The position numbers were made by a program, and so were the translations under genes. Below are positions 8,790 to 11,347 of a stretch of 11,347 bases of DNA, piece by piece. Below the pieces are notes generated by a model. That model was not told where the DNA came from and made no database searches. It saw only the letters and a program-made list of their open reading frames with translations. Source of the DNA: Funneliformis mosseae (lineage: Eukaryota; Glomeromycota; Glomeromycetes; Glomerales; Glomeraceae); NCBI GenBank assembly GCA_910592005.1, contig CAJVPP010003549.1:1-11347 (forward strand), read 5' to 3'. Each line of letters starts with the position of its first letter. Position 1 is the stretch's first letter.

Positions 8790-9569
8790 AAGGAGAAATT
8801 TATTGAAGCTAATAAAATAGTGGCATGAACGATAGCATAGTCTGACAAATCATTGTCTATTTTGTCTACCACATGGTCAATGAGATCTGAAACAAGTGAT
8901 AAGTGGATGAAAATGTAATCAATTGTAAATGTCCTGTATTGGTATTGTAGGTGATAAGATCATCAGTCAATTTTTGATTTTTAACAAGGTCGAGATTGTT
9001 GATGAAGTGAAGATTATCTAGAGAAGTAAAGAAGGCTTTCGAATTTAAAAAGTTAGATGTTCGCGATAGATCAGCATTAAAATCACCAAGGAGTATTATG
9101 AGAAAATCCTTTTGTTGAGCATCATTTATAAGGTCTAAAGCTTTCCTATATGTTTTATCATGTAAATTTTTATTTGAACTAGAAACGTAAATGTTAATAA
9201 TACAGAATTTACGTTTGTTTTTAAATTGGAAATCGATTGAGAAAATGTAATAAAAAAAGGAGGAGTGGTAGAACATATGATCAGTCAGGTATTTTTTGAT
9301 TAGGAAGTTAACTCCAAATCCCATACTTTGAGTGGAAGGTCTATATTAAAGAAGGGAACAAATTTATCTGAACAAATGGGTTTTAATGAATAGATATAAG
9401 ATGAATTTTTAAAATTGGTTTCTTGTAAAGCAATAATATCTAAATGTTGAATTTTGTATAAGTTAAAAAGGATTTGTTATTTATGTAGGAGTGTAAAGGA
9501 ACGAATATTGTGTATTGCTATATTAAGGATAAAAGGAGCTGTGATGTTTGTGTTGAGTTGTACGATCAT
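8790..9569 (-). other. APE-type endonuclease domain of LINE ORF2
   Basis: This is an exonuclease/endonuclease/phosphatase-fold domain. Visible motifs are NIAIHNIRSF near the N-terminus, DIIALQETNF (catalytic Glu about 9422-9420), GFGVNFLI, CIINIYVSSS, LLGDFNADL (GDFNA 9087-9073, strongly conserved Asp and Asn), then after a frameshift near 8930 TIDYIFI (Asp 8920-8918) and LSDYAIVHATI. The last normally reads S-D-H; here the catalytic His is Tyr (TAT, 8839-8837), one C to T change. A stop follows HK in the first 35 residues (TAA where CAA is likely), and a frame break lies near 9330. The intact enzyme would nick the target DNA to prime reverse transcription. Confidence 0.87.
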
Positions 9570-9575
9570 GATTAT

Positions 9576-9960
9576 TTAAAAAAAGATCTGGGTAGGAACC
9601 TCTATACCATCTTCTAAAGTGTTAACGGTATCAGGCATGTTAAGTTTTGGGATCAGGATTATGTGTCCAGGATGAGTGTCATCTAAAACTATGTGTTGGA
9701 TACTAGTAACAGCTTTAAGAGCGATGTTAAGCTTTTTTACAGTGATTTGATGGTGTTTGCGCAATTCTTCAGTTTCTGCATGAAGTAATCCAATGTATTT
9801 TTCTTGTTCCACTACTCTAGAATCTGAAGTGTCAACTTCTGGTTAATATACGGTGTTTGTTTTTATAGCACCTTCTACTTTGGCTACTTAATTGAGTTCA
9901 GCAACTTTTTTTGATGTGAGTGTGAAAATGTTCAAATGTTTTTCTACTTTATCAAGGTAA
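9576..9960 (-). other. Coiled C-terminal region of ORF1
   Basis: Leu/Ile/Val at heptad-like spacing with many Lys and Glu residues is seen in YLDKVEKHLNIFTLTSKKV (about 9960-9905) and EQEKYIGLLHAETEELRKHH to IALKAVTSIQHIVL (9809-9680). This suggests a coiled coil for ORF1 multimerisation. One TAA at about 9843 separates it from upstream sequence in the same frame. Confidence 0.5.
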
Positions 9961-10389
9961 TGCATTGAAAAGGTAAGATCATTGTGTAATGTGGCCAATA
10001 TTGCTGTGATCACGTTAAGTTTATTCAAGATTTGTTATGTGTTTATCAATTCAATTGCAGGGGTTTTAGTGTCTCTGTATGAAGTATCTTCCTTATCCAT
10101 TTATTCTGATCATGATTTCTGCGTATAAATGGATTTATCAAGAAAAGTCTGTTTTGGTATACCAGTATTGTACGTTGTTATTGTATTTGCTTTAACTGGA
10201 GTTTTAGCATTTTTAGTTCTATTAGCAAATGATTGTAGGTTGTTCAGGTCAAACATTGAATCTTTGTCATATACGAAAAGTAACTTTGGACTGTGGCATA
10301 AGAGCAGAGTAGTTTTTAAATTGCGTAGGCTTAAAACGTTGGTAAAGATTCTGTATTTACCTGTCTTTCAGATTGAGACGTTTATGTCT

Positions 10390-10431
10390 ACAGTTTCTTG
10401 AGTTATGGCTAGGGATCGAATAATGTACGTA
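10390..10431 (-). other. ORF1 CCHC zinc knuckle with both first Cys changed to Tyr
   Basis: The sequence YVHYSIPSHNSRNC has the exact C-x2-C-x4-H-x4-C spacing of a retroelement zinc knuckle, but the first two positions are Tyr (TAC 10431-10429 and TAT 10422-10420). The His (10407-10405) and the last Cys (10392-10390) remain. Each Cys to Tyr change needs one G to A transition. Confidence 0.65.
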
Positions 10432-10444
10432 AAGATTAGTGTTT

Positions 10445-10666
10445 GGCACAGTTCAGATGAGCTTTCTATTATCAAATTCGATAAGATTGCTAGTCTTCGC
10501 TGCTTTGAGATTTTCTTTATTACGAAAATGCATAAATGCGTAATAAATTTTTATAGTTAGACCTTGCTTTGGGAATCATCCAAGTAATAGCATTGACAGT
10601 TTTGCCAATTGGTTCAAGTTCTCTTCCTGAAGTGTCTTTGGGAAGATTTGTAAATTTCAATGTGTA
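10445..10666 (-). other. RRM-like domain of ORF1
   Basis: YTLKFTNLPKDTSGRELEPI begins a beta-alpha-like unit at 10666. It is followed by NAITWMIPKARSNYKNLLRI and AF (about 10592-10510), where an aromatic RNP1-like strand would sit, and, after a frameshift near 10508, by NKENLKAAKTSNLIEFDNRK (about 10506-10447), the last helix and strand. This matches the RNA-recognition-motif layout of many fungal LINE ORF1 proteins. The assignment is from layout, not a computed match. Confidence 0.55.
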
Positions 10667-11163
10667 TTGGGAGTGTACTTTAATTTCTTCAGATGTAACA
10701 GAACAGATGTGGATTTTGACTATGTTTTTTAATACAAAAAGACCAGTGTTTGAATTAAAAAAAGACAGATCTGTTTTTGGTGCATATGAGATCGTGACCT
10801 ATTGCCAGAAATTTTTTATCAACATCGAACATTTGACGATCATACTGAATTTGGTAAATGTAGATCTAATGATCTACTCTGACGTAAAAATTGGGATTTT
10901 TGTGACTTTGATTGATAAACTCAGGTTGAACTTAAATGGGGTTGGTGCAGTAAGGGTTGGAACAAGATTGATTCTATATTAGGAATTTTAGCAGCTATAG
11001 CACAGTTTGTGTCATCTCGTATTATAAATCCTAAACGGATTATTTTTAACGTTCTATTTTCTGGGTCTTGTTTGATAAACGTACCAATAAATGAAGGATA
11101 AGCTACGCTATTGAAAAGTTCATAGGCCTTGTTAGTTTTTTTCGAAAAGATTTGTTAGTGGTC

Positions 11164-11284
11164 ACCAAAAATGTCCCCTAATTTTAACTCTATTGCTACA
11201 AAATTTTCAAATTAATGTATCTCAGCCAATATCGCCTCAAATTTTATAAAATTATAACTATTAGAATCGTCTTATTTAGGCGAA
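11164..11284 (-). promoter_or_regulatory. LINE 5' leader, possible internal promoter region
   Basis: This segment upstream of ORF1 has distinctly more G and C than the outer flank (GGCGATATTGGCTGAG at about 11221-11236 and AGGGGACATTTTTGGTGACC at about 11164-11183, element strand). LINE elements carry their promoter inside the transcribed 5' leader, so this is the natural candidate. No defined box could be recognised, and the exact 5' end is not fixed. Confidence 0.4.
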
Positions 11285-11347
11285 TCTTATAAGCTATTAA
11301 TTTTTAATTTTTTAATTATTTGATTAATAGATAAATTAAATGATGTT

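Larger units (their letters stand above)
4387..9569 (-). pseudogene. LINE ORF2: APE endonuclease, reverse transcriptase, RNase H polyprotein (dead)
   Basis: ORF2 begins at ATG 9567-9569, six bases after the ORF1 stop and in the same frame, and can be followed to about 4387, roughly 1,700 codons, a normal size for this class. Order: endonuclease (9569 to about 8790), a long basic linker (about 8790-7950), reverse transcriptase (about 7945-6660), a connection segment with VYDSVFYNVKWYRQLESQLL (about 6252-6193) and NQASCNQTPITPYTRCNL (about 5991-5938), RNase H (about 5660-5220), and a terminal Cys/His knuckle (about 4881-4831). Frameshifts are evident near 9330, 8930, 7600, 7450, 7147, 6520, 5685 and 5340, with many stops, often at former Trp or Gln codons. 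The longest surviving open piece is 139 codons at 6645-7064, the thumb/connection part after motif C. The protein would nick DNA and reverse transcribe its own RNA at the nick; this copy cannot. Confidence 0.88.
9576..11163 (-). pseudogene. LINE ORF1: RRM/CCHC nucleic-acid-binding protein (dead)
   Basis: Readable from about 11163 (TNKSF-like start, no ATG preserved) to the TAA at 9576-9578, over 500 codons. Order: an N-terminal block (NKAYELFNSVAYPSFIGTF then KQDPENRTLKIIRLGF, about 11133-11030, and IPNIESILFQPLLHQP, about 10986-10940), a frame break near 10937, an RRM-like fold (about 10666-10445), a CCHC knuckle (10431-10390), a polar linker (SFANRTKNAKTPVKANTITT, about 10230-10170), and a helical, coiled C-terminal part. 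The last intact piece is the ORF at 9576-9812 (EQEKYIGLLHAETEELRKHH). Frame shifts lie near 10937, 10508 and 10265, and at least ten stops interrupt it. ORF1 proteins of this kind coat the element RNA. Plus-strand ORFs at 10129-10401 and 10569-10982 are its shadows. Confidence 0.8.
4123..11284 (-). mobile_element. Near full-length degenerate non-LTR retrotransposon (LINE, APE/RNase H type)
   Basis: The minus strand carries, in order, a leader, ORF1 with RRM-like and CCHC segments, ORF2 with APE endonuclease, reverse transcriptase, RNase H and C-terminal Cys/His knuckle, a 3' UTR and a poly(A). This domain order is typical of LINE elements that copy themselves by target-primed reverse transcription. 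All domains are represented, so the copy was about full length when inserted; many stops and at least eight frameshifts since then make it non-coding. The 3' boundary is the ten-T run at 4123-4132 (poly(A) on the element strand). The 5' boundary is placed near 11284, where moderately GC-containing leader gives way to AT-only sequence; this is approximate. I could not find a target-site duplication, and the window ends only about 60 bases beyond the 5' end. Confidence 0.9.

Noticed and set aside
10129..10982. Plus-strand ORFs at 10129-10401 and 10569-10982 (90 and 137 codons) as genes
   Set aside because: They lie antisense to readable LINE ORF1 domains (RRM-like, knuckle). Their openness follows from the base composition of the opposite strand, and they show no domain of their own.

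Overview
This window looks like AT-rich, gene-poor repeat DNA from a fungus with a transposon-laden genome. An arbuscular mycorrhizal (Glomeromycotina, Rhizophagus-like) fungus is the best guess, based on very low G+C, long homopolymer and ATTTT runs, and the flavour of the decayed retrotransposon proteins. The species assignment is inference; no rRNA, tRNA or intact host gene is present to confirm it. I see no gene that could make a complete functional protein.

Right two thirds (about 4123-11284, minus strand): one nearly full-length, dead non-LTR retrotransposon (LINE). Read from its 5' end it has a short leader, ORF1 (conserved N-terminal block, RRM-like fold, CCHC zinc knuckle with mutated ligands, coiled C-terminal part), then ORF2 six bases after the ORF1 stop (APE-type endonuclease, linker, reverse transcriptase, RNase H, and a C-terminal Cys/His knuckle). 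It ends in a 3' UTR with an AATAAA, a small hairpin and a 10-base poly(A). Both ORFs are broken by many stops and several frameshifts, so gene finders see only scattered short ORFs. At seven readable motif positions a residue expected to be catalytic, metal-binding or structural has been replaced through a G:C to A:T change.

Left third (1-4122): strongly AT-rich spacer with fragments of other dead genes. These are: a decayed coding stretch at 20-313 (+) of unknown family; a two-copy 164-base tandem repeat (about 978-1300); a coiled, lysine-rich broken ORF pair at 1477-2033 (+) followed by low-complexity Ser/Thr/Asn-type sequence; a relic at 3184-3546 (+) that resembles a fungal TET/JBP-like 2-oxoglutarate/Fe(II) dioxygenase; and a 103-codon open frame without a start codon at 3779-4090 (-) that resembles the tail of a transposase-like protein and almost abuts the LINE poly(A), so it may be the insertion target.

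Nothing here works as an operon or pathway. The window is best read as a transposon graveyard. Its most informative features are the AT-directed decay pattern, the dioxygenase relic and the well-preserved LINE 3' end.
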